From Aselliscus stoliczkanus (taxonomy: Eukaryota; Chordata; Mammalia; Chiroptera; Hipposideridae): DNA of 64,000 nucleotides. Shown here one piece after another: positions 21,001 through 32,499 of the stretch (its first letter is position 1; every line of letters starts with the position of its first letter). The notes below the pieces were generated by a model. It was not told where the DNA came from. It did not search any database and worked only from the letters and a program-made list of their open reading frames with translations. Where the stretch lies: the NCBI GenBank assembly GCA_033961575.1, contig CM066727.1, forward strand, positions 119,338,434-119,402,433, given 5' to 3'. Position numbers and translations under genes: made by a program.

Positions 21001-21857
21001 GTAATATTTTTACTGATATATCCCCTCGGGCAAGGGAAATGAAAGAAAAAATAAACATATGGGATTACATCAAACTTAGAAGTTTTTTCACAGCAAAGGA
21101 AATCATCAGTAAAACAAAAAGGCAGCCTACTGAATGGGAGAAGATATTTGCCAATGATATATCTGATAAGGGGTTGATATCCAAAATTTATAAAACACTC
21201 ATGCAATTCAACACCAAAAAAACAATCAACCCAATTAAAAAATGGGCAAAGGATATAAAGAGGCATTTCTCTAAAGAGGACATACAGATGGCCAACAGGC
21301 ATATGAAAAAATGTTCAACCTCACTAATCATCAGAGAAATGCAAATAAAAACCACAATGATATACCACCTCACTCCAGTCAGAATGTCTATCATCAACAA
21401 ATCAACAAACAACAAGTGTTGGCGATGGTGTGGAGAAAAGGGAACCCTGGTGCACTGTTGGTGAGACTGCAAATTGGTGCAGCCATTATGGAAATCAGTA
21501 TGGAGGTATCTCAAAACACTGGAAATGGAACTGCCGTATGACCCAGCAATTCCACTCTTGGGAATCTACCCAGAGGAATCCAAGATGCTAATTCAAAAAA
21601 ATATATGCACCCCTATGTTTACTGCAGCGCTATTTACAATAGCCAAGACTTGGAAACAACCAAAATGTCCATCGGTAGATGACTGGCTTAAGAAACTGTG
21701 GTACATTTATACAATGGAGTATTACTCCGCTATAAAGAAGAATGAAATTGTACCATTTGCAACAATATGGATGGACCTAGAGACTATTATGTTGAGTGAA
21801 ATAAGTCAGTCAGAGAAAGACAAATACCACATGATCTCACTTATATGTGGAATTTGA
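18038..21857 (+). pseudogene. L1 ORF2 (endonuclease and reverse transcriptase), four lesions
   Basis: ORF2p nicks the target DNA and reverse-transcribes L1 RNA onto it. The endonuclease part is complete, with N15, QETH (E42), GDFN (D144, N146), D204 and SDH (D227, H228). The RT part keeps [20 protein letters not shown] and the catalytic YADD at about 20126-20137. The C-terminal WKSVWR and YTMEYYSAIK stretches are present. Lesions: a 1-nt loss in an A run near 18845-18849, a 1-nt loss in an A run at 19090-19095, TGA at 20121-20123 four codons before YADD (Ser codon in relatives), and TGA at 21462-21464 in place of Trp. Allowing for the two missing bases, the length is 1,273 codons, almost the human value. 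As read it yields only an endonuclease-domain fragment. Confidence 0.93.
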
Positions 21858-22376
21858 AAAACTGAATGAATGAGCATAAGAAACAGAAATAGTTTCATAG
21901 ATATAGAGGAAAAACAGGGTTGCTAGTTGGGAGAGGGGTGGGGATGAGGGAGAAGGGGAAAGGATTAGACAGCATAAATAGATAACTACAGTATTGTCAC
22001 AGGGATATGAAAGACAGTTCGGGGAATATAATGTTGTTAAAATTTTGTGGGGTGTCAGATGGTCACATGTTTTGTTAGGGAGACCACTTCATGGATGGAG
22101 TAGAGGCTTGATCACGGCACTGTATACCTGAAATTGATGCTGTATAATATTGTATGCCAACTGTAATTGAATATATAGACAGTCACGGGATGTGGATTAT
22201 ATGGTGGAAGGAAGTCAAAGGAATTGTAATAGATAGTATGATATGGGGGGGGAGTGGGAGGGGAGAATTGGGGGAGGGGGGTTGTCACTTTGAGGGGTAA
22301 AATGTATAACTATTGCACTTTGTTGTACACCTGAAGCTAATTAAAAGTATATATAAATAAAATAAAAAAAATAAAT
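21858..22376 (+). other. L1 3' UTR with G-rich tracts and A-rich tail
   Basis: Two G-rich stretches (about 21930-21960 and 22244-22281, the second with runs GGGGGGG, GGGAGGGG, GGGGGAGGGGGG) could form quadruplexes, a conserved feature of L1 3' UTRs. The tail has AATAAA signals before the right TSD. The same 3' UTR sequence recurs, reversed, at 32500-33000. Confidence 0.85.
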
Positions 22377-22394
22377 AAAAGAACATGGGCCAAG
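22377..22394. repeat. target-site duplication, right, of full-length L1
   Basis: Exact copy of 15731-15748. The genomic sequence resumes GCACACACATAC. Confidence 0.97.
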
Positions 22395-23013
22395 GCACAC
22401 ACATACAACTTCTCAGGAAGATAAATTACTCTTGTTTGTGACCTTCATAAATACTTGAAATAAAGAAATGGATACAACTGTTGCTTCCGCCCCACCTTTT
22501 TTTTAATAACCTAGATGAACTTTGAGACTGATCTATAGAGATATGTCCTCACTCATCCTTCACATGCAGCTATTTGTATGGCATGATAGGGCAGTTACCT
22601 TTGGTCAAGTTCCTCCCTTCTCTTTGAATGAAAAGATGATGCTGTTTACATCCATTATCTTCTCTGTGTCGGTGTGGCACAGAAGGTCCAGGCCAACCAT
22701 TTACTACATTGCCCCTACAAGATCTTTTCTCTATAGCTAAAACTTCTGATGAGTAAAGCCCAGTGTGGTTTACAGCTGCACATGCAGTAGACTGCGGCCT
22801 CCCTTACGAAGACACCCCATTCCTGATGTGCAACATGCGAGACCAGGATGGTCTATTCTCTTGATGTAAAACAGCTGAGAAAGGCCTTTGGAAGTCATGC
22901 ATCTGTGCGTTCTTATCTGATGACTGATTATAATTCCTTTATTTCCAGTTTATGAGTGTCTGCTTTGAACTAGAGTTCTTAACTTTTCAAGAATTCACTG
23001 GAAGTTCTTTCCA
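22395..23013. other. unassigned non-coding sequence
   Basis: No gene or repeat recognised between the L1 TSD and the GAAA microsatellite. Confidence 0.45.
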
Positions 23014-23014
23014 G

Positions 23015-23065
<51 letters not shown>

Positions 23066-23141
23066 AGAGAAGAGAAGAGAAGAGAAGAGAAGAGAAGAGA
23101 AGAGAAGAGAAGAGAAGAGAAGAGAAGAGAAGAGAAGAGAA
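23014..23141 (+). repeat. compound (GAAA)n-(GAGAA)n microsatellite
   Basis: GAAA units to about 23063 change to GAGAA units to about 23141. The strand is purely purine, so it could form triplex H-DNA. Its lysine-glutamate-arginine open frame is an artefact. Confidence 0.96.
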
Positions 23142-23298
23142 AAGCAGCACATTATTTTTGAAAGTTCACAGCCATGGTTTTAAAGCCATGGTCTGAGTAG
23201 GAGTCTGTAGTTTCTAGGTTAAAACTCCTGAGACAGAGCCAGAAAAAAGCTGCAGAAAAAGGCTGCAAGTACCACAGTATGGTTGATTTTTATTTGTT

Positions 23299-25333
23299 TT
23301 TATTTTATTTTTCAGAAGAACGGATGTGGTGGCATTTATTTTTATTTTTAAAATTTTATTTTTAAAAAAGATTTTTATTAAAAATATAGCTAACATACAA
23401 TATTATATTAGTTTCAGGTGTACACCATACTTACTCAACATTTATATACCTAAAGAAGTGATCACCATGATAAGTGAAGCTACCATCTGACATTGCACTT
23501 TGCTATCACAATGTTATTGACTATATTTCCCATGCTGTACATCATATCCCATGACTTATTTGTTTTATATCTGGAAATTTGGAACGATCTTATTCCCCTT
23601 CCCTACCCCCATCTTTTGAATTTATCAATTACAGTTGACATTCAATATTATCCTATATTCATTTCAGCTGTACAGCATATGGTTAGACATTTATGTAATT
23701 TAAGAAGTGATCTCCCTGACTAGTCTAGTACTCACTTGGCACTATGCATAGTTATTACCATATCATTGACTGTATTTCCTATGCTTTACTTTACATCCCC
23801 ATGACTATTTTGTAATTACCAATTTGTGCTTCTTAATCCCTTCACCTTTATCACCCTGCCCTCTAACCCCCTCCCATCTATCACCCCAACGAATCTAGTA
23901 CCCATCTGACAACATACATAGTTATTATGGTATTATTGACTATATCCCTCATGCTATACCCTACATACTCATAACTACTTTGTAACAACAATTTGTACTT
24001 CTTAATCCCTTCCGCTTCTTTCACCTATACCGCCAACCTCCCTCCCTCCCTTCTGACAACCATCAAAATGTGTTCTGGGGCCGGCCGAGTGGCGCGGTGG
24101 TTAAGTGCTGGCTTGGGAAGCCGGCGGCCCCGGTTCGGGTCCCACATATGAGGGCCAGTGACACTGCCCTCAAAAAAAAAAATGTGTTCTGTATCTATGA
24201 GTTTGTTTCTGTTTTGTTTGTTAATTTTGTTCTTAGATTCCACACATAAGCAAAATCACATAGCATCTGTCTTTCTCTATCTGACACTCCACTCAACATA
24301 GTACTCTCTAGGACACCTGGAGGCCTGCTGCTACCTGTGGCTCCCTTAAGGTTCAGCCACTGATAAAGCCTCGTGCAGTATACGAGTTGGGTGAGGCAGA
24401 GTCTCAGGGAGTCAATAGAGTAGGAAAAGTTGTGGTTGCCAGGTTAATGGAGACTCTGGGTTGGTGCCAGCGCTGAGCCTGGAGCAACTCAGCGAAAGTC
24501 TCAGTGCACACCAAGGCCAGCCACCAACTGCCTGTGACCCGTGGACTCCCATAGTTTTCCAACAAAGAGTGCAATGTGGGAGGGGTTGGCTGCTCAGAGA
24601 AAGTGCTTCCTGCAGTGTGTGAGTTGGGTGGGGCAGGGTCCCAGCTGAGTCAGCAGGGTGGAGCAGAGGAGCTCACCAGGCCAATCAGATTCAGATTTGG
24701 CTTGTAGGGGTGGGCTTAACCCAAGGAAGATGGTGCTAACCTGCTGGCTGCATGGGAGAAGGACCCCTCATGGAAAGTGCCGACTGTTCTCTAGTCCTCC
24801 CCTGCAGCCACACGCCTCAGTCTGCCACTTGTACGTCTCCAAGGCACCCTGAGTCACCGTCTCTCCGCTGGAGCCCAAGGTTAGTGCCTGTGAGTCAGTC
24901 TGTATGTGGACTGTTTAAGAGGACGTCTGGGTTTCTGGCAGCCTTCCGTCCCACCCAAATGGTCAGAATCTCCACTGTTCTTCACAGCCAGGTGTTATGG
25001 GGGCTCCTCTTCTTGGCACCGGTACTCTGGGCTGGGGAGCCTGGTGTGGAGGGCTGTGGTCCCTTGCTCCTCTGTGGGGAACCTTTGTGGCCGAAATATC
25101 CCTCCTGACTCTCAACTGCCACATGGAGGTTTGGGGCCCGTTCTGCACCTCCACCCCTCCTACCAGCCTCGACATGGCTTCTTCTTTATATTTTTAGTTA
25201 TAGGTCTTTTGTTGGGCTAGACTTCAGATGGTTCTCCAGGTTAATTATTCTAAAATTTAGCTGTAATTTTAATGTGTTCATGGAAGGATGCAGGCACAGT
25301 GTTTATCTACTCTGCCATCTTGGATCTCTCTCT
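23299..25333 (-). mobile_element. internally deleted L1 derivative C (5' UTR joined to ORF2 end and 3' UTR)
   Basis: On the minus strand the element starts near 25333 with a GATCCAAGATGGCAGAGTAG-type 5' end and about 1 kb of GC-rich L1 5' UTR. Near 24306 it passes directly into the last codons of ORF2 (a CCTAGAGAGTACTATGTTGAG stretch equal to 21776-21798 of the full-length L1), then the 3' UTR to an A-rich tail near 23300. ORF1 and nearly all of ORF2 are absent. A degenerate flanking repeat GGTTGACTTTTATTGTT is seen (25334-25350, compare 23281-23298). A short SINE sits inside. The 5' UTR resembles those of elements A and B. Confidence 0.7.
24077..24178 (+). mobile_element. short head-only SINE inside L1 derivative C
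   Basis: GGGGCCGGCCGAGTGGCGCG start, box B GGTTCGGGTCC, GACACTGCCCTC end plus poly-A. Exact 12-bp TSD AAAATGTGTTCT at 24065-24076 and 24179-24190. Among the cleanest copies in the window and so probably young. Confidence 0.96.
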
Positions 25334-25350
25334 GGTTGACTTTTATTGTT

Positions 25351-26910
25351 AGTAGAATGACTCAAAGGATATGCTTCTTTTCTTTTCTTTCTTTTTTTTG
25401 AATTTTTATAAGAGTTTATTTGAAACTGACAACATATACCAGGAAGCAAGATCTCAAATGCTGTCTTATTTCTTGACATTTCCAGTGTTTTAGGTGAATA
25501 GTTCAGGTAACAGCTAACCTGAGCGGCAGCTTGCTAGGGATATTGTGTTTGTAATGTGGTAGGGCATAAGGGGTGCAGAGTTGCACAAGATCTTATTAGG
25601 CCTTCAGGCCTTTGAGAAATTGTGCTAATAGCCCTAAACATTCATAACCTTTTGCAGATTTACTTTTGCACAAACTTCTAGAGAAAAATCATCATGAAGT
25701 ATTCCTGGAAGACTGGACTATGGATGCCAGGCACTCAGAGCCTTCTCAGAACAGGGCATTGATTCTAACACTAGTTTCCTGGTCATTTGTTGCATCCTGG
25801 TGTACGACTGTATTTATTCATCCGCTCACTCATACAGTCAATTGTTTATCAAATATTTAATTGATATGACCATAAATCCAAGTAGGCCTACTAATGGTGA
25901 ATTTTCATTTTCTCCTTTGCCAGAAAGTATACAATAAAAAAATATACTTTGAGGTAAAGATAAGCTCAAGAAAAAAGAATATTATTTTCCTTTAACTGCC
26001 ACAGCATGAGTCTTCATTCAGAGAAGTAGATAAGCACTGCAGCAGAGAACAGCATGGAAGGAAAGCAGGACAAAAGGTCTGCAATTCATCTTTTTTTGTC
26101 TGATGTGTTGTGGTGGGAAGAACAAAATAACAGTGATGTAGTGATTACACACCTAATCCTAATCTTAGATTTTAGAGGTTGAACACTTGTATAAATTTTA
26201 AATGAAGCCAAAAAATATACAGAGGGAGAAAGGCATATTTTTATATTTTTAGAGAAATGATAGGAGTGCCAAAGCATACATTCTCTATTAGATTTTAATA
26301 AATCAAATTATACTTTAATCAAATCTATTTGTTGTTTCAAAGATCTGAAATCATTAAAACCATTGAATGGGATAATCTATTTTTTATAACATAATGATTT
26401 ATACTTTTAATTAGCTTCAGAACATGTGGTTATTTTGTTTGAGCTCTGAAGTTTCTCCACCCAGATCCAGAATAAAAGCACTAGAAACCACTATTGATTA
26501 TGTAATAGAAAAATCCCAGCAAGGTACAAATCTAATTTTACTTTGATTTAGTTTGGTTTGTTTTTAAATTAAACTACATATAATTTTTGAATTAAGATTA
26601 ACTATTCTTTTTTTTTTTTTTTCCATTTTGGAAAGCTATTAGTAACAGATTTTATAGGACCACAGTATGAAGGAATTTGGGATAGAATGGACCTTTTCCT
26701 CATGCTCTGGAACCTTCAAGAATTGAAAACTGAGATATTATAACCTCAATTAAGCTATTAATTGCTACAAGTTGCTAAAATATAAAATTGTTTTTGAATT
26801 TCTGCAACCATGGAAAGTACTGATAAAAATAGTTTTATATAAGAAAAGTGTAGATTATGAATGATGTGTAGATTAGAACAACATTGCACAGCATTCTTTT
26901 GAACCTGTTC
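25351..26910. other. unassigned AT-rich sequence
   Basis: A T-rich run at 25389-25400 begins a stretch (to about 25620) that looks like the reversed 3' end of some retrotransposed or repeated sequence, but I cannot identify the family. The rest has no recognisable feature. Confidence 0.35.
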
Positions 26911-26911
26911 T

Positions 26912-27765
26912 GTCCAATACTGTAGCCACTAGCTATATGTGGCTATAGAGCACTTGAGATGTAGTGTCGGGAAGGAAAAAATTTTCCTCTACCCTCTTAG
27001 GTTCAGGAACTAGGGACCTGCAAAATAAAGTAACAAAACACAGATTAACAAGAGAAAAAGTACACAATATTTATTACTATTTATGTGCACAGGAATTCAC
27101 AGAAAAGGAAGTGAAATGAAAAGAAGCAGACTTGGGGGGCTTATATACCATTTTAACAAAGGAAAAGGGGTTTGGACTTCGAGAAATGATAAATCATGGG
27201 GAAATGGCTAGGAAATATATGGGGAAACTAATGGAAGATCAGAGTTATCTTAGTAAAGTCTGTTGATGCAAATTCACATCTGACTTTCCAGTGATAAGAG
27301 TTGATTTTCCCTTCTTCCTACAAGGAGGGGGGCACCTTCACAATTGTAAATGTGTATCCTGCTTTTTGGCAGAAAAGGGAATGGCAGCAAATTCTTTTTG
27401 CATCTGTTGATTGTCAGTTGCCTCCAGTTCAAAATAATCCATATGCCAAAGTGGCATGTTTGGGGGTGGCATATCCTCGTCCCCTTCAGCAGCAAGGCTG
27501 AATTGAGATGTGCTGTAAGTGTCAAACACATACCAGATTTTGAAGACTTGGTATGAAGAAAAAAGAACATAAAATATCTCCTTAATAATTTTTTATATTG
27601 ATCACCTCCTGAAATGATAATATTTTTGGTATACTAAATGAAATGTAGTAGATTAACTTCATCTGTTTCTTTCTATTTTTTTTTTCAATGTGGCTATTAC
27701 ATTTAAAATGGCATGTGGTTTGCATTATATTGCTATGAGACAGTGCTGTCCTGGACAGTAAGTAA
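26912..27765. mobile_element. ancient DNA-transposon-like repeat, split by an LTR
   Basis: Outer parts (26912-26964 and about 27500-27765) carry words I know from a common mammalian interspersed repeat: CTGTCCAATACTGTAGCCACTAG, TGTGGCTATAGAGCACTTGAGATG, GAATTGAGATGTGCTGTAAGTG and, at the end, a CAGTGCTGTCCTGGACAG stretch. The family name escapes me. The parts join if the LTR at 26965-27494 is removed. Confidence 0.5.
26965..27494 (-). mobile_element. solo LTR of an endogenous retrovirus, minus strand
   Basis: Read on the minus strand it begins TGCTGCTGAAGG and ends CCCGACA, the TG...CA form. It contains a TATA-type GTATATAAGCCCCCC followed by an AATAAATATTGTG polyadenylation signal. After that come TTGTTAATCTGTGTTTTG and the U5-like GAACCTAAGAGGGTAGAGG near the end. 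No gag, pol or env is adjacent, so it is a solo LTR left by LTR-LTR recombination. The class (ERV1-like) is a guess from layout. The direct repeat at the insertion point is unclear. Confidence 0.72.
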
Positions 27766-30700
27766 ATGACTCAAGTTGAGGGTGGGTTCAGTTTTTAATA
27801 GAGTGGCCTTCATTGACAGGTGGACAGCAGATGTTAGCTAATTTATTAGAATGAAAGCAATTTAAACTCAGAAGTGATCTAAACAATGGGAAGGCCTCCT
27901 GGGATGCTCAGAACAGTGAAAAGCATTTTTGTTGTTGTGTCTGTTGTTTTAAACTTTCAATGATGTATGGGTAGTCTCTTTGGGGTGACACTTCTCATGT
28001 CCACTTCAAAGACAGCCCTCAAATCTTCAGAATGTAAAACAAGGACACTAAATCATGAGTTGAATGGTAGGGATGAGATCAAGCTAAACAGAAGGAGGAT
28101 CTGATGAAATGAAAAGTTAACTTAAGAGCAGTCCCTGGTGGCCAGCCTTCATACAAAGGCTGTGACCCTTTATGCAAACATAATGTAACAAACATTGTCT
28201 CCCAGGTCTCATCAACCTGACAAAGTGAGGGAGCAAGATAATGGTAATTAAAAGAAAAACTATTATCTCACACAATTCCCCATTAGCTGACTCAAGATGG
28301 CCATGGGAATGGCTGTGAATGAAACCCATTGGATATTTTTGTGCCATCTTTTTTTCTTAGATCCTCCCTTCGAAAGTAGCTTCCAGTCATTTCCAGGGTC
28401 TTTGAGGACCCAAGCCACCACATCTGTGTTCTGCCACTTCAGCACCGGCTCCCTGGACATTAGCGGACCTCATGTCCCTCCTCACAGTGCTGCCTTCAGC
28501 AAACCATGGTGGCCTCTGTGAGCGGAGCCAGCATTCTGAGTCTCTACAACATCTTGTTTCTCTCCTCAGAAAACCAGGACTTTCCTCGCTTCTTTCCTTC
28601 CCTCTTTCCTGTGGGGAACGTTTACCTTGGACTTAACTACCTTGGTTCTCAACAACAGTCCTGACCCCACTCTCAGCCTTTGTCCATCTTGTGCTCATGT
28701 TTGGACAATGTTGAATTTTACCTGAAGGTTAAGAAAGACCCACGTTCTTTTGTACCCTAGTGAATTATTTCCAGAAACCGCTCCTCCCTAAATGACTTAC
28801 AGGACTCATGAAGGCTCCCATGCTTACTTATGACAAGGCCAGACACAGACCTTTCAAATGCCCACTCTTTGTCTCATAAATGATTAATTGAACTCCTTGT
28901 CCCCACTGATCAATCAGAACAAAGTATTTGTCAACCAACCTTTGGTTAAGCTTCTCCCGTTACCCCAGGTCCCTGAGCTTTGGCCCACTCTCAGCAAGAG
29001 CCAACATGCAACCTCTCCTTGAGAATCCCTCTTCAAAATAGGCTGGGCTCAGGGTGAAACATTCTCTGACCCATTCTCCCATTATGCCACCCTTGTATCT
29101 CACTTCTCCACACCCAGTTCTTGTTTACTCTTCTCCCTGCAAAAGAAAAACACTTTGACTAACTCTTGAGACACTTGCAGACCTTACTGGTCAAAGCTTT
29201 CTCCCTCTTACAGTAGGCCTTCTTCCTTTCGAATGCACACATCTTTACTAAGTCTGGATTTATCTTTCATTTGACAGTTTTTACAGGCAGAGCAAGCGTA
29301 CCCCAGAGGAGTCCCAGCACCAACTTTCAGTCCCTTTAGAAATCCATGTTTACTTGACTTTGTTTCCTCATACTAACTTGAATCACGGAGGTATTTTCAA
29401 AAAGTATTTTGCTATGTTGGTATACATGAAAAGGACTTTATAGAGGTAACCCATCAGCAGCGTGTGTCAGTCTCTAAGAATGGTGGAGTCAGGAAATCCT
29501 GGGCTGTGGAAAGCCATGACCATCTGAGTGTCATCTGCCACAGCTATGCAGCATAGTGACATCATCTTCCTGAGCCTTATTTTCATCCCTTTGCTAAATG
29601 GCAGTCCCAGGGCTGGGTTCAGCCCCAGGTTTCCTTTATTTGGACTATGCAATATTAAAAATATTTCTTTTCATTAGTCACCACTATTTTTTAAAAATCG
29701 GGAGACTTCACATAAATCTTCTAGCTTCTCTTGGAAAATAGGACCTGGAAACATAGTTTGCATCCCCCCCATAGGGCAAAAATGCCTTTTACATTAACTG
29801 TATGGCCTGTGGCCCTAAACTGCGAATGTTGATTATGGCCTGGAACTAACAGTACTTCCCTTATTTAGTTGTTTTGAGGTCACAATAAGATAAGGTGTAA
29901 AGTGGCCTCCAATGAGACTGAGATAATTGTTCCTTCTCCCCCTTATTTGCTGGTATTTAGGCTTCTGAATTAACATTGACTTTTAATCATTTAATAGATT
30001 TAAATAAATTTTCCACTTTGAATAAGTGGCTAATGGTTAAAAATAACGATGAAAGAAAGGTTAGAAGTGCATCTGAGATGAAGCAAATCCTTAGGGGAAG
30101 AGAAGTTAACTTCAAAGTCTTGAAAATGTTTTTTAGAGATAAACTTTTTCTCCTTAAGATTAAAATCTTAGACTGTAGTTGTGTCTTCCAAATGAATCAT
30201 TTAACCAATGAGATAGTTCGTTGCAAAACAAATGTTTTTCCGACACTGCCAAAAAACTGATTCAGTTGATTTTACGATGAAATTGATGGGGGTGGCTGTT
30301 TTTGCAAACTCATTCCTTGCCCTTTATTGATTTGGTTTAAAGTTTAGCCATCGAACATTAAAGTGACTAATCCACATTGAACTGATAAAAGCAAGGACAG
30401 TCACCAATTGAAAGCATCATATATAATAAAATGTGTTACAGATCTCACAGAATTTTGAGTCTAACTTTTCCTTGAAAATTCACATCTGATCACTGGAATA
30501 TATAGGATTATGAATCTCTGCCTTGAGGTTAGCTCTGGACTATCAAAGCTGCCTCAACTATTGCTCATCCTAGAGGCCTCACGAGTTTTTATGGGAACTC
30601 CCTTGCGGGTTCCATTTCCTCTCCTGAAGATTTCTTTGCAGATCCAAGCCTGAAGAGGCTTTTCTCTCCTACCAGGCTCCCTGTGGTTCCCAACTACATG

Positions 30701-30875
30701 TTTCAAAACTCTCAAGGGATTCTTCCTCCCTTCAGTCCTTGTGAAACACTGAAACCCAGGGTCAGTTTAAAGAATGATGTGCTTAGTTAGACAGCTGTCA
30801 GAAAAGTCCTCCTCAATTTGCAAAGTCTACAGGCATCTCACACCAGTCCCCACTTCCCAGCAAGACGAGCAGGGT
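27766..30875. other. unassigned sequence; possible old LTR at about 28100-29280
   Basis: The 28100-29280 part has LTR-like words (AATCAGAACAAAGTATTTG, a CTTGAGACACTTGCAGACCTTACTGG stretch) but no clean ends. The rest shows nothing recognisable. Short open frames at 28117-28521 lack domains. Confidence 0.3.
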
Positions 30876-31311
30876 GGGGCTGGCCGAGTGGTTTAAAAGT
30901 TGGCTTGGGAGCATGACCAGCTCTGAGCATTAAAGCCCCAGTTCAGATCCTACATGAGGGCCAGTGACGCTGCGCCCTCTACAGCTAAGATGGAGAACAA
31001 CAGTTTAACCTGGAGCTGGGCTGCTGTGAGTCGCTGTCGGCGTAGGCTGCAGTGGGGCTGCAGTGGGCTGCCGGCGAGAGCTGCTGTGAGCCACTGTTAG
31101 CGGTCATCCAATGGCCAGTGATGGATCTTCCTCAGCTGAGAAAAGCACAATGATCACAATACCAACATGGGCCAGTGAAGCAACGTCCTCCACAACTAGT
31201 CTGAAGAACAAAAAAAAGGACAGCAACTTGTCTTTTCCCCTTCCCTGATTCCCCAATGCTCTTCCCCTCTCCCAATTCCCCAATAAAATCTTTAAAAAAA
31301 AAAAAAAAGTA
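30876..31311 (+). mobile_element. long tRNA-derived SINE with AATAAA tail
   Basis: Head GGGGCTGGCCGAGTGG (here with a shortened box A region), a body of GGGCTGCTGTGAG repeats, and the CAACGTCCTCCACAACTAG block. It ends CCAATAAAATCTTT plus 15 or more A. A 9-bp flank CAGGGTGGG occurs at 30870-30878 and 31312-31320. Confidence 0.9.
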
Positions 31312-31985
31312 CAGGGTGGGATGTGGCAGAGGCCTGCCAACCCCTCCTCTAATACTTGCAACTTCTCCCAGCCTCAGGATTGTCTTTCTCAATATACGGT
31401 ATTCTCTACTTCTAGATGTTTCCCTTACGCTGGCTTCTCTTTTTGCATTTGAAAAATGAAGCCTTTTCTTCTCCTTAGGGGAGGTCTTTAAATGCTACTG
31501 GCATTTTCACAGGTTGCTTTTTGTTTTTTGTTTTTTCTTAAACTTTGGTATTGAAACAAAATGTGGCCCAGTTAAATGTTTCATTAGCTGTTATTAAGCT
31601 GCTTCCCTGCTTGATTTGTAAATACTTTCCAGGCCCCAGTGAAAGTTTAGGCCCTTATTTTAGGTTTTTTTGAAGTGAATTGGCGCCCTCTATAGGCCAA
31701 CATTATTATGAGCCTGAGAAACCACATCTCACCGTGGTGTTTAATTTCTAATGCCAGCGCCCAGGACAAAAAACCGTGTCAAAATTATCTGGAAAATCCC
31801 TGAAATTATCAGGCAGCATAAAAGCCAAGAACTAGTTTCTTTTGTTTTTCTTTTGATTTGCTGACTTTCTCCCTTTATCTGCAACAGTGGGTCTTCAGTG
31901 GGAGAAGGAAGAATAGGTTAAATAGAGTCTCTTACCTGACCCCTCTTTTTGTTTCTCTGCTTTGCGGCCTTACTTTGAGAAGCTG
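31312..31985. other. unassigned non-coding sequence
   Basis: Nothing recognised. Confidence 0.45.
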
Positions 31986-31989
31986 GTAC

Positions 31990-32335
31990 TGTTCAATTCC
32001 CATACAGTGTATTCATTCAACAACACTTATTGGCTGTTTGAATAGGTGCCAACCACCAGTATAGGTCCTAACACAGAGATATCCCATCATTCATGGAGCT
32101 TATATTCTAATGAGGAGATAAAGAAGATTAAAATCTAGATTTTGAAGAGATTCTTTCTTTCAGAGAGTGGTAAGTACTCTGAGGATTATACAATAGGAGA
32201 GTGGCCTAGAGAGCCATGGGTACAGTGGGGCAACCTGTTTTCAATAAAGTAGTCATGGTGGGCTTCCAGTAAGAGGTGATTTTGAACAGAGGTTTGGATG
32301 AAGAGACAGATATATAAGCTTGATGACTGTTACAA
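31990..32335 (+). mobile_element. ancient mammalian interspersed repeat
   Basis: TTCATTCAACAACACTTATTGGC, then TCATGGAGCTTATATTCTAATG, then GGGCTTCCAGTAAGAGGTGA and TTTGAACAGAGGTTTGGATGA. This order recurs widely in mammals. Partial copies begin at 33660 and 45945. Family not named with certainty. Confidence 0.45.
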
Positions 32336-32487
32336 ACTATGGATAGGGGAATTAATGAAACTATTCCTCATACACTTATAGCTCATGTCTCTGAACTTAG
32401 TACTGCGTTTGTTTCTTTATTGAATATCTTCTTCTGGTTTGGTCTATAATTTAGCATTTAACTAAACACATTGTTGGGATACTTAAA

Positions 32488-32499
32488 CAGATTATTCTT
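32488..32499. repeat. TSD, left, of truncated L1 D
   Basis: CAGATTATTCTT, identical to 33392-33403. Confidence 0.9.

Larger units (their letters stand above)
15749..22376 (+). mobile_element. full-length LINE-1, young, perfect TSD
   Basis: A 6.6-kb element with everything expected of a 5'-complete L1. It has a YY1-like start, a CpG-rich 5' UTR of about 1.36 kb with internal tandem repeats, ORF1 (17109-17981), a 56-nt spacer, ORF2 (18038-21857), and a G-rich 3' UTR ending in an A-rich tail AATAAAATAAAAAAAATAAATAAAA. ORF1 is intact; ORF2 has two 1-nt losses and two stops. No SINE or other element is nested inside, unlike the older L1 derivatives in this window. The 18-bp TSD has no mismatch, so the insertion is recent. 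It is unlikely to be autonomous as read because the first frameshift cuts ORF2p after the endonuclease domain. Confidence 0.97.

Noticed and set aside
18038..21857. Reading the five ORF2 pieces as separate genes
   Set aside because: They align end to end with a single L1 ORF2 once two one-base losses and two stops are allowed.
22952..23161. Open frame rich in Lys, Glu and Arg
   Set aside because: Pure translation of the GAAA and GAGAA microsatellite.
24077..24178. tRNA gene
   Set aside because: Has box A and B words but no cloverleaf I can complete, ends in poly-A and is flanked by a TSD; it is a SINE. The same holds for all other tRNA-like heads here.
27274..27570. 98-codon minus frame and overlapping plus frames
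   Set aside because: They fall inside the solo LTR; no retroviral protein motif is present.
28100..29280. Full LTR call
   Set aside because: LTR-like words occur but I found neither TG...CA borders nor a target duplication, so it is only mentioned as a possibility.
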